Of a stretch of DNA of 64,000 bases, positions 1-11,456 are shown piece after piece; the first letter of the stretch is position 1, and each line of letters begins with the position of its first letter. Under the pieces are notes generated by a model that was given only the letters and a program-made list of their open reading frames with translations, was not told where the DNA came from and searched no databases. Location of the stretch: positions 1 to 64,000 of the forward strand of contig ADNK01000313.1 in NCBI GenBank assembly GCA_000320545.1. The letters run 5' to 3'. The translations under genes and the position numbers were made by a program. This stretch comes from Bigelowiella natans CCMP2755. Its lineage: Eukaryota; Cercozoa; Chlorarachniophyceae.

Positions 1-84
1 CGTAAGACAGTATGTCGAGCATTGGCGCCCTCTTGCCCGCGTAGTTTCGTTTCTCTCTCTCTTCCTCTCTCTCCCTCTTTCTCC

Positions 85-90
<6 letters not shown>

Positions 91-120
<30 letters not shown>
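91..120. repeat. (GT)n microsatellite
   Basis: An uninterrupted run of GT dinucleotides follows a CT-rich tract. Nothing coding is visible in the first 280 bases. Confidence 0.9.
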
Positions 121-122
<2 letters not shown>

Positions 123-289
123 AGAGAGAAGAAGATGGGGGATAGATGGAGGGGATGAAGAGTATTCGTGTGTGCTTTTTGATGCCGGAGTATAAGCATA
201 TCGTAATCTCTACCTCGGCTCGCTCATAGATTTATTCTGGTACAATGATCGAATTTCCCATATTATCACCGCGTTTCTAAACACGATCA

Positions 290-505
290 TTAAAATGAAA
301 ACTAGATTTAGTGATGCAGTTAGATTCAAAGTGCTGATAATGATGGAAGCAAGTGAATGATTCATCCACACACACGTGCGTAATATATACATATACATAT
401 TAAAATGAAAACTAGATTTAGTGATGCAGTTAGATTCAAAGTGCTGATAATGATGGAAGCAAGTGAATGATTCATCCACACACACGTGCGTAATATATAT
501 ATATA
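290..505. repeat. Tandem duplication, about 110 bp, two copies
   Basis: The segment starting taaaatgaaaactag at about 291 recurs almost unchanged at about 401. Both copies end in a TA-rich stretch, and the second runs into a (TA)n(GT)n tract at 500-552. Long reading frames across it are microsatellite artefacts. Confidence 0.9.
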
Positions 506-508
506 TAC

Positions 509-557
<49 letters not shown>

Positions 558-587
558 TGCGGATGCATGGAAATAGCTGTTTACACA

Positions 588-1633
588 AAGGCCGTCATAT
601 TCGTACAACCTGCTCATACAGGCCAGAAGTTTCCCATCCTTTGAGATTTCCAGATCCAAAAATTTTTGCGTATCATTAACTGTCCTGTCTGTGGGAAAAC
701 AAAGGTTAGGTAGAATGCTACGCTCACTAAACACACACGCGCGCGCGCACGTACACACGCACACACAATACGCAAAGAAAATATATTGCAAGAACGCCTT
801 ATGCATTGTACTAGGTACAACTTACTCAAAGAGAAAGTCGCTCTTTCGGGCCCTAAACTTTCAGAAATGTAGAGGCCGTCTAAGTGTTGCGTGGATACGA
901 TGAATCAGATGTTGATGGAACTAAGTGGATATGAATCACATGTTGATCGATCTAGTTGATGATTGATCATTGTTCGACAACGAAGAACGTTCCGTCTTTC
1001 TCAAGCGATCATCGTTGCCCTAAGACCCCGCTATTTCCCAAGTCACAGTTCAACACCCCATCTTTTCCCCTTATTGAGTCGTTAGAATTATTGTAGGACG
1101 AATAGCTTTTAATCATGATGGTAGCTAGACTCCTAAGATTAGTGTTGAGAGAGCTGCTGTGACACCACCTTCTGGATGAGCTATGAAGATCATCCCGGCA
1201 GTGGGATGTACCGCCATTCGCTTGAGATTGGAGAAGGATTTCCATTCCTTATTTTCCACCACGAATTGATTTCCCCCGACTTCGTCACCCTGGATGCTAC
1301 ACGTTTTGTTTGAATAAATAAAAATGTCAAAACTTTTGAAGAGCTGCATAGGTCAATTCTAATGAAGACTAATGAGAGGATTAGATTATAAGGGAGACCC
1401 CAAAGCTCGTAGTTTATGCTCATATGGACCTACCGACTCTGAGGTGCAACATTCCCGTCCATTTTCAAAATCCAAGCTCGTGCGGCGCCCCTCCTCCTTG
1501 GAAGCACTTCAGGCTCCTTCCGTAGACAATTCAGGCTATCGTGTCCCTTGGGACCTACAACTTTAGAAGGATTGCAGTGTGTTTGTACTAAAAATACTGT
1601 AATATCCATGTCGCCTGTCGTATTTGCAGACAT
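588..1633 (-). CDS. Unidentified protein, partial; beta-propeller-like exons
   Basis: Two minus-strand exons look real. Exon 1169-1289 sits between a clean acceptor (CATCCAG) and a GT donor; it encodes residues including MAVHPTAGMIFIAHPE and ends in phase 1. Exon 588-688 follows a TTTCCCACAG acceptor and also starts in phase 1; it reads on as DRTVNDTQKFLDLEISKDGK and then LLACMSRLYEYDGL. The joined stretch resembles a WD40 or other beta-propeller blade (hydrophobic strand, DGK turn, hydrophobic strand), but I cannot assign a family. A possible first exon starts at ATG 1633, but its phase does not connect directly, so at least one exon is missing from this model. The 3' end probably lies further left. 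The gene would be divergent from the F-box gene, with the tRNA between them. Coordinates are approximate. Confidence 0.35.
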
Positions 1634-1858
1634 CTCAGCTTGATGTGAGAGACTGCAGTAGAGAATTCTGCGCTTGTATAAAAATTGTTATTTAATTTAG
1701 TAGTTTCTTCGATTGCATGTGGATAGTTATTTTAGCGCGGCTTTTTCTTGCAGTGTTAGCCGCGTTTACAAAATATAAGATTATTCATCGAGAAACATTC
1801 TTGATTTTTATCCAGAACCACTTTGTTCATTCCCAGGCCATCATCATGTTTCAAACAG

Positions 1859-1869
1859 GAAAAAAAAAA
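1859..1869 (-). terminator. Pol III oligo-T terminator of tRNA-Val
   Basis: A run of about ten T on the minus strand begins within a few bases of the tRNA 3' end, as expected for RNA polymerase III termination. Confidence 0.7.
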
Positions 1870-1870
1870 T

Positions 1871-1944
1871 TACTCCCAGCCGCAATTGAAACGGCGACCT
1901 ACGCCGTGTTAAGGCGTCGTCATAACCAACTAGACCATGGGAGC
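1871..1944 (-). tRNA. tRNA-Val (anticodon AAC)
   Basis: On the minus strand 74 nt fold as a tRNA. The acceptor arms GCTCCCA and TGGGAGT pair with one G-U, the D arm contains AGTTGG, the anticodon stem is ACGCC/GGCGT with loop TTAACAC, and the T arm is GCCGT-TTCAATT-GCGGC. The discriminator base is A. Loop positions 34-36 read AAC, which decodes valine GUU and, after A34-to-inosine editing, other GUN codons. The gene is intronless. A T-run just downstream on the minus strand (the A-run at 1859-1869 on plus) fits an RNA polymerase III terminator. It lies between two divergent protein genes. Confidence 0.9.
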
Positions 1945-2297
1945 TGATTCTTATGGAAGAATTTGCGTAAATATTACTTGTATTATAAATTTAATTCATT
2001 GCTTGTAGCTTGATGAAAAGGTCATTCACTTTTTGGACACTGAATCCTCCTCGGCCAACTTGCACGAGCCAAACCAAACTCTGGAAGAAGAATAACCATG
2101 CTTTTGGAATTACGACAAGAATAATTTGATGTCTCTCATACGTATTGTAAGAATTTTGAGGTGCGCTTTCAATCTGTGGTGCTCGTTCTTATAGCTGAAA
2201 CTCCATTTCCACTTCACGAACCTCCTCGCTCGAACGCTCGTATCCAAGTTCCGGACCCCTGGTTCACGTTCCATAGAATTGAGCTGAGTGCTAAAAC

Positions 2298-4020
2298 ATG
2301 GAAACTGTTGAGGCCCCTCCAGGATGGAAACCACATCTGACTGTGGCCGTTCGTGATGTTGGTGAAGTGGAGCCTCCCCCAGGCTGGAAGCATTCCTGCT
2401 CGTTGACTCCGTCATCATCGAATCCTCGAAAGAGGAAACGTCGTTCATCTGTATGTCCTACAAAGTGGGTTGCTGCAGGTGCAGACTACCCACCCAATTG
2501 TAAGCTGCGAGTTGAAGAGCTCTTTGAGCTTTACCAGATCATCGGGATTGCAAAGCCTGAAGAGCTTGCCTCTGCATGCCGCGTAAAGGAGATGCATGAA
2601 CGAAAACGTAATCCATGGCGTAAAGTGACAGAGCCTTTAAGTCGTATGCAGAGACTACTCTCATCTAAGGGGAAGCATTCCCCTTCGTCCTCTTCCGAAT
2701 TTCTGCCTGTGATCTCATACGACTCCAATTCGCTTCGCAGAACAATTAGACAACTGGATGGAGATTCACTTACGCTTCTACATAATCACCTCACAAAGAT
2801 CCCGCGCATTCAAGAGAATTGCATATCAAATATTGATCCAGGTATATATAATAGTCGTGATAGAACGACAACTTTGCGTCAAGCATGCTTACAATTTACC
2901 ATATTTTAGGCAGGTGTTTATTCTAGAAACATCTTGAACCATTTTCATTTTTATGTGCTATGGAATGAATTCAAGTACTAAAGGCTGCGATATCTACGTG
3001 TATGTTGCAGATAATTTCCTTCCGGTGGATCTCTGGGTGCGAGTCTTGTCCTTTCTTGATTTCAAATCGGTGTGGGGTACGGTTTCACGCGTTAGTCGCG
3101 GATGGTTTCAGGTTACTTGTTCTAAAAAGTACTGGGGCTCTCTGACAAACATAAAGCTGTCGCACGGATTTCCAGCGATCCGAGAGCTTAGCACATTCTT
3201 CATGCGACTTTCCGACGGGTTGACACATGCTGATTTTAGTGCTGAGATGTCGAGCAGGAGCGCAAGGTCGCTCATAGCCAATGATGAGTGGATCACACAG
3301 GTGCATTCGAAGATTTCAGATCACGTCGTTCGCCATCTTGGCGCTTGTCCACGCCTTCAAACCCTTGACTTAAGCAAATGTGAACGTATTTCCGACAACG
3401 GTTTTCTCTATATTGCGGGGTCTTGCCATCAGCTTCGCCTCCTGGATCTCACCGACTGCACGGGCATTACAGATAGATCACTAAACCAGCTAGCTTTTGG
3501 CTGTCCTGAACTGGACACAATCATCCTCAAAGGTTGCTACAATGTCACCGATTTGGGTCTCAGGGCTTTAAGCACAGGCTGTCGCAAGCTCGAGACAGTT
3601 ATCTTACGGCGTTGCCGGAATATTACGGACAATGGTGTCGCACCTTTGGCAAAATGTTTGAGCAAACTGAGAAGCCTCGACCTCTATAGTTGCTACCGAA
3701 TATCGGATGTGAGCTGTAAGAGCCTTGCCGAAAACTGCAGCTTGTTGGAAAGGCTCGTCCTTGGTGGCTGTCGGCAGATCACCGATAGGGGAGTTCGTCT
3801 TCTCAGCAAAGGCTGCCGCAAACTCAAGAAACTCGATCTCTTTGAAACAAAAGTCACTGCTGATGGGATCGTGCCAGCAACTCGTAATCTTGCGCTCGAT
3901 TCTCTCAACCTCTTCGGAACGAGCGTTACCAAGCAAGCCCTTTCACAAATGAACTTTCCCTTCGAGTCGGTCAAAGAGTTCTTCATAGAAATGAAACGCG
4001 GTGATGAAGCAACAGGATGA
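2298..4020 (+). CDS. F-box / cysteine-containing leucine-rich repeat protein
   Basis: Probable substrate receptor of an SCF (Skp1-Cullin-F-box) ubiquitin ligase. Exons 2298-2841 and 3011-4020 join in phase 1 (CCAG/GTATAT donor, TGTTGCAG acceptor) to give 517 residues. An F-box starts right after the junction (DNFLPVDLWVRVLSFLDF), followed by about eight LRR-CC repeats of the form L-x-x-LDL-x-x-C-x-x-ITD (for example LRLLDLTDCTGITDRSLNQ and LRSLDLYSCYRISDVS). This is the FBXL2/FBXL20/GRR1 layout: the F-box would bind Skp1 and the repeats the substrate. The N-terminal 180 residues are basic and Ser-rich, with two PPGWK motifs (near residues 8 and 28) and a KRKRR patch that could be a nuclear signal. 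The ATG at 2298 is the first in frame; an upstream exon cannot be excluded. The gene converges on the HPP gene. Confidence 0.85.
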
Positions 4021-4129
4021 AATTCTACGGGTGAGAATTGTTTTTCGCTAAGTATGAGCAGGTAAGAGAAGTTTTGATCAGGAATAGAAAGAAGTAGAGG
4101 CCGCGTGTGTCGTACTACACAGCACGTGG

Positions 4130-4460
4130 ATGGCAACAGAAAGCCGCAGCTAGCTGCTAGCCTACGTACACATGGAGGTGTGCTTCTGTTACACTTCGTC
4201 AATCAATCAATGTAGTTTGGCTGATGCCCCATTGCGGCTTGGCAATGGCGTGCGCGCATAATAAGCTGCGCGAGTGATGTAACGCTATGACGTGGCCGGC
4301 ATGGCGCAACACTATTTATCGAGACGTAGGCTAGCTCTAGCTATGCTAGATGGACGTGCAGCTGCAGCCATGGCGCTCCATCTACGCACGTATTGTCACA
4401 TACAGTGTGTTACACAATCATGCTCTGCATAGCTACATCTAGATATTAGGACGGTAATTG
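4130..4460. other. Convergent-spacer island, small
   Basis: This sequence lies between the 3' ends of the F-box gene (+) and the HPP gene (-). It is rich in CTAGC, GCTAGC, TGCAG and CpG words, unlike the AT-rich flanks, and holds no convincing ORF. It is the smallest of six similar islands in the window. Confidence 0.5.
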
Positions 4461-4707
4461 CAAAAATGTAATCATTTCATCACAGCCATCTCATCATCAT
4501 TGGTGTATGCGATGCGCGGACTGCGTCGACGCTTGAGCGCCAAGCAGCTCATTGAGAGGCCAGCAAACGATATGCTAGGAAGCTCTTATTAGCCAGCTCA
4601 TTTCGGCCATCGGAACAATATTGTGGTGCGCGATTGATAAAACTTATCAAATGCAATTGAGAAAATAAATATTATAGGCCAGCCCGTAACTCAAAGCATT
4701 CGTCCTA

Positions 4708-6297
4708 CTATATCCAATTAAACGGCTTCCACGTCATGGGATAACTTCGTTTCTGAAACATAACAATAATGACGACACCGCCAACGAACGAATAGAGAAA
4801 TAATCAGATAGAGTAAATATCCTTCAAAGGATACTATTTTTGTGTGTCACCTTATCGGAGGAAAGATTGTTAACGAACAGGGCCACTACAACATGTGCCA
4901 TACTAGCAAATACAGCTGGGAAAAGAATGTACAGGAAGCCCAGGTCGTGCACACGGTTCATTTCCATAACTGCGATTAATGCGGTTGCACCTCCTGGAAA
5001 AAATGGAAACATGGAATTGGTCTTCTGTATAAGTGTATTAGTCTAGTGTATTAAATGTATCTCTCTTTTCGATGGACTTTAAAGACCAAGCATATAATTC
5101 CACCACCTGGGGGATGCAAAGAATTTGTCCAGTGCATGAAAACGATAGCGAAGGAAACGGCCAAAGCGCTCGCCAGCCACATAACACCACCATCACCCAC
5201 GAGATGCCATGAGCATATTCCAGCGAAAGCAGACACACCATTGCCCACTACTGCATTCCATGGCTGAATATGTAGGGTGTGATCAGCAAAAAGGCTTGGG
5301 AGACAGTATTTAAGGGAAAATGGGCAATAAATATGTTGTCCTTTCCATCTTATTTTTGAAGAACGATAGGTAATACACCTGAGCTAAGGGTGCTTTTGGA
5401 GCAGCGAACAGAAGAACAGCCTGGAATGTTTGTTGATGAAAATCAATGTCATCCGAAAATAAATCACAGAAGCAGGGCATACATGTACGAATTATACCCA
5501 CCAAAAGAATCACCTGCGCACCAAAAGAGCCAACAATGAAGATGAGATTTTGAGTGTAAGCCAAACATATCTCGTAGTGGATATAACACAGCAAGGCGAT
5601 TCCGAGAAAAGATCCAATCCAAGACCATATTACAACATTGGTACTTACCAATGCTGGAGCCTAAGTAGAGCGAACTTTAATTGTAAATCTGAATACGGGG
5701 CCTATTAATATCATCATGCTAGCAGAGAATCTGATCGGGTATATGTATTAGTATCTACACCCCTGGACAAGAAAACTGTAAAGAGAACCCCTAAGCAAGT
5801 AATCAAGCACACACATCCCCTCCCTCGTCATTCTCTGAGTGCTTGGTTGTGTTTACATTTATGTGGGTTTGTGTAGGTGTGAGTACATTCACATGCATTC
5901 ACAAGGAATATGTACATTTTTTTTAAAACAATGGTTACATCTCGTTTGTGTCTCCATCGATTGAAGTATGCTGCAAGATGGTTATCAGGTTCCTTCTTTC
6001 GCATCAATGGTTGAGATTCGATGCTTTCATTTTCATTGCTGGCCTGAAATAGTTCAGTTTTTTGAAACAAGCGGGCGGAATTAAACGATTTAAGAACCGA
6101 TTTACGGGCTTAGCACCTCGATTTTTCTCAGCAGATAAATAAGTTCTTGTACGTGGGGCATTGCATCATGGTAATACTTTCCATTCACTTCGACTCCACC
6201 TTCAACGATTGTTCTCACCTTTTTCACACATGTAGTCTGAGTTGCGGGTGCGTCTCACTGGTCTTACTACCTTTACCTCTTCTATTGCTTTTGTCAT
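4708..6297 (-). CDS. HPP-family integral membrane protein
   Basis: Seven minus-strand exons chain in consistent phase to 219 residues: 6277-6297, 5939-6043, 5514-5660, 5379-5420, 5107-5263, 4851-4993 and 4708-4752. Family hallmarks follow in order: WSWIGSFLGIALLCYIHYE, then VGSFGAQ joined to AVLLFAAPKAPLAQ, then NSLHPPG joined to GATALIAV (the HPP signature split by an intron), and VNNLSSDKK joined to RSYPMTW at the C-terminus. Four to five hydrophobic segments are visible. HPP proteins occur in bacteria, fungi, algae and plants; in plants and cyanobacteria some are nitrite transporters of the plastid envelope, so a transport role is possible, but no targeting peptide is evident. The predicted start (MTKAIEE) is only 36 bp from the divergent start of gene Y, so the first 21-nt exon is the least certain part. 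Confidence 0.85.
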
Positions 6298-6332
6298 GCT
6301 GCCCTAGCCTTGATCGAGAAAGATCTTTTGCA
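6298..6332. promoter_or_regulatory. Very short divergent interval between HPP and gene Y starts
   Basis: Only 35 bp separate the two predicted ATGs. If both models are right the 5' UTRs overlap and the promoters lie within or beyond each other's first exons. No TATA-like element is obvious. Confidence 0.3.
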
Positions 6333-8050
6333 ATGAAATCGATGTTCACGGAGACAGGGGAGGGTGGGTTTCTCTTGCAATAGTCGACGAAAGTCGTGAT
6401 CAACCTTCGGCCGTTCGGCAACAGACCCGCTGAAGAAGAAATCGTTGTTAAATAAACCCATTGTCTCGTTTAAGAATTTCTACCTAAAATCATCCGATTG
6501 TGATCACCAGACCTTCATCGAAAACGACATGCGTTTTCTTGGGTTTTCTTGTCGTTGTTGTTCCGGGAAAAGCTTTCGTGATGTTCAGCCTGATCCGACA
6601 GATATTTGTGACTTATTCGAGTGCACGCTCGTGGAAACAGAGTAAGATAGTGTCCTGCGACATCCGATAAAAAGGCATTCCGACCAAACTTTTCATGAAG
6701 AGCGAAGCGCAAAAACACCGTTTTGCATGAATTCGACGTTTCGACGTTCGTGTTCATCATTTGCCTTTCAAAAATTTAACCTCAATATTACAGAAAACAT
6801 GTGGTGTATGAGCCAATTTTAAAGACATCGACAACCTTCTGATGGAGAATTATTAGAAAATTGCCTCCAGGCCTTCCTCCAACACTGTTTCAATGGATTT
6901 TTTGCATGCTGAATATTTAGAAGATTTTTGTGAGTTGATGCGGAGCGTATGGCTGAAAACAAGAACCTGGAAAAGCCAACTCCGAGTGGGTACATTACGT
7001 GCAAAATGGGTTTCTATGTCTCGGGTTACATGTACAACAGAATGCATGTAGATCTACGAGAAAAGTTGAGGCGTACTTGCTTCGGAGCTGTTCTTCAAAC
7101 AGAAGAGATCTTGGACGAAAGATTCACCAAAAACGTTGTCGTAGGGTATGAAATCATGACATTTAGCAGTTTGGAAAAGAATTTTCCGATGAAGATCAAT
7201 CCTTGCTCCCGAGCTGCCTCCGCCTTCCCTTCCACCTGGCAGCTACAGCCTCTTATCCCATAAATCCATGAACCAAACACATCCCCACACCCCCACCTCA
7301 CCACAGGATGTCAGCAGCAATATTTTGAGACCTCGCAGGACTCGAAAAAGGAAACCAGAAAACTTCGGAAGTCAGTCCGAATCCACAATCGAGAAGAAAT
7401 CTCGTCAGGCTCCAAATACCTGCCAGCGCCAAATAGGGCCCTATTACTCTGCAGCAACGCTCTCAGTAATAGATAGTTTTATTCGTACATTCAATCCTGT
7501 TATTTCTGCTCTCGACTTTGATGGAGCTGAACTCTGGATTGAGCCGACCCGTAATGCAGGTAATTGTTCTTTTCTCACATGTTCTCATGTTTGTCGGTAA
7601 ATGCAAGTGCTCTTATCCAGGCTTTCTGAAGCATGGAGGAAGAATTCTATCAACCGCACGACTGGATGTAGATTTGGAAAATGACAGTTTCAGCCTATCT
7701 CAATATAGGTGTTAACACCTAACCCCGCTCGAATTCACACGGAGTTGATGGCTGTTTTTTGTCTTCCAAGGAATATCGTCAGCGGTGTATTCAAAAACTG
7801 CTGCAAATTGAGTCGTTTCAGAAAGTTAGCTGATTCGAAAGGCTGTATAAATTGGTCTGAGCAGAAAGAAGTTACTTTCGGCAAAGTTTTGACGGATCAA
7901 GTAAAGTCGTTGGTACTGGTATCTCTGAACACCCCAGAAGGTTTCTTATACCCATCACGATCCGATTTTGCTGCTTGTGATTTTAGTTCTCCCTTCAGGA
8001 ATTCAGTTCATAGTTACATTATTTCGCAACTCTCACGCCTACAACATTAA
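6333..8050 (+). CDS. Orphan gene Y, unidentified 362-residue protein
   Basis: Seven exons form a phase-consistent chain: 6333-6363, 6425-6641, 6871-7047, 7103-7145, 7307-7559, 7621-7708 and 7771-8050. Donors include GTGGGT, GTAAGA and GTAATT; acceptors are pyrimidine-rich AG. I do not recognise the product. Visible features are a Cys-rich stretch near residue 60 (FSCRCCSGKSF), an acidic segment, a Trp- and Arg-rich region (SVWLKTRTWKSQLR), a strongly basic patch (RPRRTRKRKPE) suggesting a nuclear protein, and a mixed alpha/beta-looking C-terminal 180 residues without low complexity. Seven consecutive phase matches make a chance reading unlikely. The gene is divergent from the HPP gene and converges, across the 8.4-11.7 kb island, on gene X. 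Confidence 0.65.
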
Positions 8051-8084
8051 TGAAGAAAGGTTCACACAACACACACGCACATAA

Positions 8085-8092
8085 TATGTATA

Positions 8093-8128
<36 letters not shown>

Positions 8129-8141
8129 CACATATATTTTA
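8085..8141. repeat. (GT)n(AT)n microsatellite
   Basis: Compound dinucleotide tract just downstream of gene Y. Nothing else is seen from 8051 to 8380. Confidence 0.9.
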
Positions 8142-10429
8142 TTTTTTCTATACATTGTTGAAAATTATATCTCTGATAATTTGAAATCTCAAAACTCTAA
8201 ATTCGATACTCTCAGGAAATCAAAAATTTTGAAAGCTGTGAGGAAGTGGAGCTCAGAGAACAGATAGTAAATAGCTAAGAAAAACCTAGTTGGATTAGAG
8301 ATGAGAGCAATGTTAAGATTTTATTGCTGATCGAGCGGTAGTACATTTGCCATTTATTTCAATGAATGTATACAACCAGCGTTTTTTTCCGTACAATCAT
8401 GGAATACAAATGCACATAGAAACACGCACTAATACTAGAATGGTGCATGCGTACGAGAGGTGCACGCACGCATCGTACATGCACAAAAGCGCTAGAGCGG
8501 CGAGCGGCAGTTGATCGATGCATGCGTGCCAAAGGACATTGATGCATTCAAATGCATGAAACACGACACACCAGAGACAAATAACAGACACAACATACAA
8601 GCGCTGTGGCCGCTGCATTGCACAGCGCTAGCTGCTTCAGGATGACAATGCACAGCTCCGTCAAACCTGTAACGAATCGCCAGAACATGCATTTGGAAGC
8701 TTTTGCGCGCGACCAAGCGCGTCATGTGATGTGATGGACATTGGATTTGTTCTCATTCTTTGAAATTTTTCGTGCATGTCACATTTGGTCAAACACACGC
8801 GCAAAAGCATTCAAAATGTGGCAGAGAACAAACGCGCAGCGTGCATCCTCTGCACAACGCTAGAACGGGGGTGAATTTTCACACTTTGCGCGCTCACTGA
8901 GGCCTTGAAAGTGGACATTTGGGTCAACATTTCGGTCATTTTTTGAGGTTTGGCCATCGGACAAGTTCTGATGACTTTTCTTTGACCAACTGCAACTGCC
9001 GCCTGCTTCAAAGCGCGTCGCAAAGCGCTGCACTGTTCACAACCTCGTCGTTGCCGGGTTTGACGGAGCTGTGTGGACACAGTGACATCACCTAGTCATG
9101 CGATGCATCACACATGCCAGCATGCATCGCCAAGCATGCATGTCTGTCGATCACGATGTGACCGGCCAATGGAACATGAAAACACTTCATTGCATCATCC
9201 GTGCTCACATGCACACTTGCACTCTGGCAGCTAGCAGTGCACGCATGTGTGAAAGATTGACTTGCAATGAGAAGGAAACACACACTGCTGCGCGAAATGC
9301 GCGCCATTCAAGACCGAAACAACGTGCATTTGATTGCACGAAACACACGTCACACAGCAGCACCAAAGTGACGATTCAACATCAGCGGGCTGCAGCTGCG
9401 CTGCATTGCACAGCCACAACATGCATGATGCATGAGGATGACCATTGAACACGCTCATTGATTTGCGATTCATTGCATCCGTGTTGGAGTGCTTTGCACT
9501 CATTCAGCACGCGAAGTGCTTGCTTGCAGTGGCCAGCGCCAACAGCAGAGAGATCTGCGGGCGTTTGCAGGCTGCGACAAGCACGCAGCAAGAGGCTGCG
9601 AGTGCAGGCGAGTTCTGTGCCTGCGACAAGCATGTCACAGCACAGCGCTGCATGCGCCTCCTTTGTGCCAACAAAGGAAGTGGGCCTGACTGCATGCCTC
9701 GCCACTCGCTGCAGCACAAGTTGGTTTCAGGTGATTTCGCCTGATGATGTTGACTTGCATGGCGGCATGCATGTTGAAAAAGGTCAAAACATCAACACAG
9801 AATCGAGGCAGCCGCTTGTGCAGCTGTCCTCCTGCCCTTCCTTCCTTCCTTCCCACCTCCACCCAATCGTGCCACTGGCCTGCATTCTGCAGCGCGCCAC
9901 CCATTGCTTCCAACAATCCGTCTTGCAGTGTGACTGCTAGACTGCTTCGTCGTGTCTGGATGTGCGCGTGACACGCTGGCACGTCCTGTTCAAACCGCGC
10001 GCACAGCGGGCACCAGGGCAGCGTTGTGCGGGTTCCAAATGGATTTTTGGCACGCTCTTTTCCCCAAATTCTGCACGTTCTGCGCGTGCCGACGAGGCGG
10101 ACGTTTTCAAGTGCAACAAGCATGTCACGCGCGCGCATCACGTGCACGTGTTTCTGTTTCTGCACGTTTTGTGTCAAAAAATCGCCATTTGCGAAAAGTG
10201 AGCACGTGTGAAATGAGTTCACCCAGTTCACACGGTGTTGGGACACCGCAGAGCTCGCGCACTTGCTCGACACGCATCAAAATTTGGCTTGTCGCAAGCA
10301 CCACGGTGGCTGAGTGTGAAAGTGCAACCATTTGTCTCAAAGTCCATTTCGTGCAGACGAAGTCGCATCACTTTGAACACCACTCAAATGAAAGCAAAAA
10401 AACCCGCAAATCGACGCACACCTTTCTAG

Positions 10430-10803
10430 TTTTGGTCTAGCTAGCTGCTAGCTAGCGCATTCAGTTTTGGTCCAATTTCGGATTTTTTTGCAGATTCAGA
10501 ACCGTCTTGATTGGAGCTTTCCAGCTTTGAAGAGGGTGTCAACCATTTTCATCAGACCACACTGGGAAGTGCTCAAGTTTCAAAAAAACAATCAAAAAGC
10601 GCCAAACAAATGATGCATGTCCATCATCCAAACAGCTGGTTTTGGCACACACTTGCGTCAAAAATGCTAGAATGGCCATTTTGATGTTTGTTTTTGAAGT
10701 TTGAGCACTTTCCAGTGTGACCTCTGAAATCTCCAATCACGATGGCTCTGAATCTGCAAAAAAATCCAAAATTGGACAAAAATTCGCTGCGCTAGACCAA
10801 AAA
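10430..10803. mobile_element. Fold-back (long inverted repeat) element, MITE-like
   Basis: Two imperfect inverted arms of about 130-170 nt face each other across about 70 nt. The left arm begins TTTTGGTCTAGC at 10430 and the right arm ends GCTAGACCAAAAA at 10803. Both contain a GGATTTTTTTGCAGATTCAGA block (in the right arm as its reverse complement), then a TGATTGGAG block and an AGTGCTCAA block in the same relative order. The arms differ by small indels. No ORF lies inside. This fits a fold-back or MITE-type non-autonomous element, or a hairpin precursor for small RNA. No clear target-site duplication was recognised. Confidence 0.6.
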
Positions 10804-11417
10804 GTGCCTGCGCTGTGCGCAAGGGGCACGAAAATCATTCGTTCAAAAGCATGATGCGACCCCCTGACGGAGTTGGGAAAAACGTGATTGGTTCAGCAGG
10901 CTAGCAGGGTTGACCTCTAGCTCAGCTCCAACCGACTTGTGCATGGTTGCCGAGAAAACTCACTTTTTGTGAAAATGCGCGCGTTTGAACAGGATGTGGA
11001 CTAGCTAGGTCCAGAGGTGATCGAGGCTGGCATGCTGCTAGCATGATGATGAAATGATTGCGATGCATTTTTTCAACACGTGGTCATCCCAATGATGTGC
11101 AACTGTGCTGCACATGCCAGCAGCATATCCAGACATGCGCGTGTGTGTGAGCCTCTAGCTAGCTACCGATGCATGCATGTGCGTGCGTGGCGCATCGCAC
11201 GCCACGCAGCAGCTTCTTCGTTCGAACTATAGGCAGCCTCGCGTTGCGCATGCAAGCGCGAACTCTAGCTTGTCGCGTGATCGAGTGAAGAAAAAGCCGA
11301 AAAAAGGAACTTGGCTTGCTTGCCTAGTTGCGTAGCGTGTGACTAGTGTGACATTGACAAAAAATGATGCGGCACATTATGCATGCGCATGCACATGATA
11401 TCAATGATGTTAGCAGC

Positions 11418-11420
<3 letters not shown>

Positions 11421-11452
<32 letters not shown>
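11421..11452. repeat. (AC)n microsatellite
   Basis: An uninterrupted AC run within the large island. Confidence 0.9.

Positions 11453-11456
<4 letters not shown>

Noticed and set aside
210-829. Overlapping minus-strand frames of 68-198 codons rich in His-Thr and Ile-Tyr
   Set aside because: They read through dinucleotide tracts and a tandem duplication. Only the part at 588-688, framed by a splice acceptor, looks coding.
9445-10440. Open frames of 99-212 codons on both strands of the large island
   Set aside because: They overlap each other on both strands, are Cys/His/Ala-rich through word bias, and show no domain, splice logic or start context.
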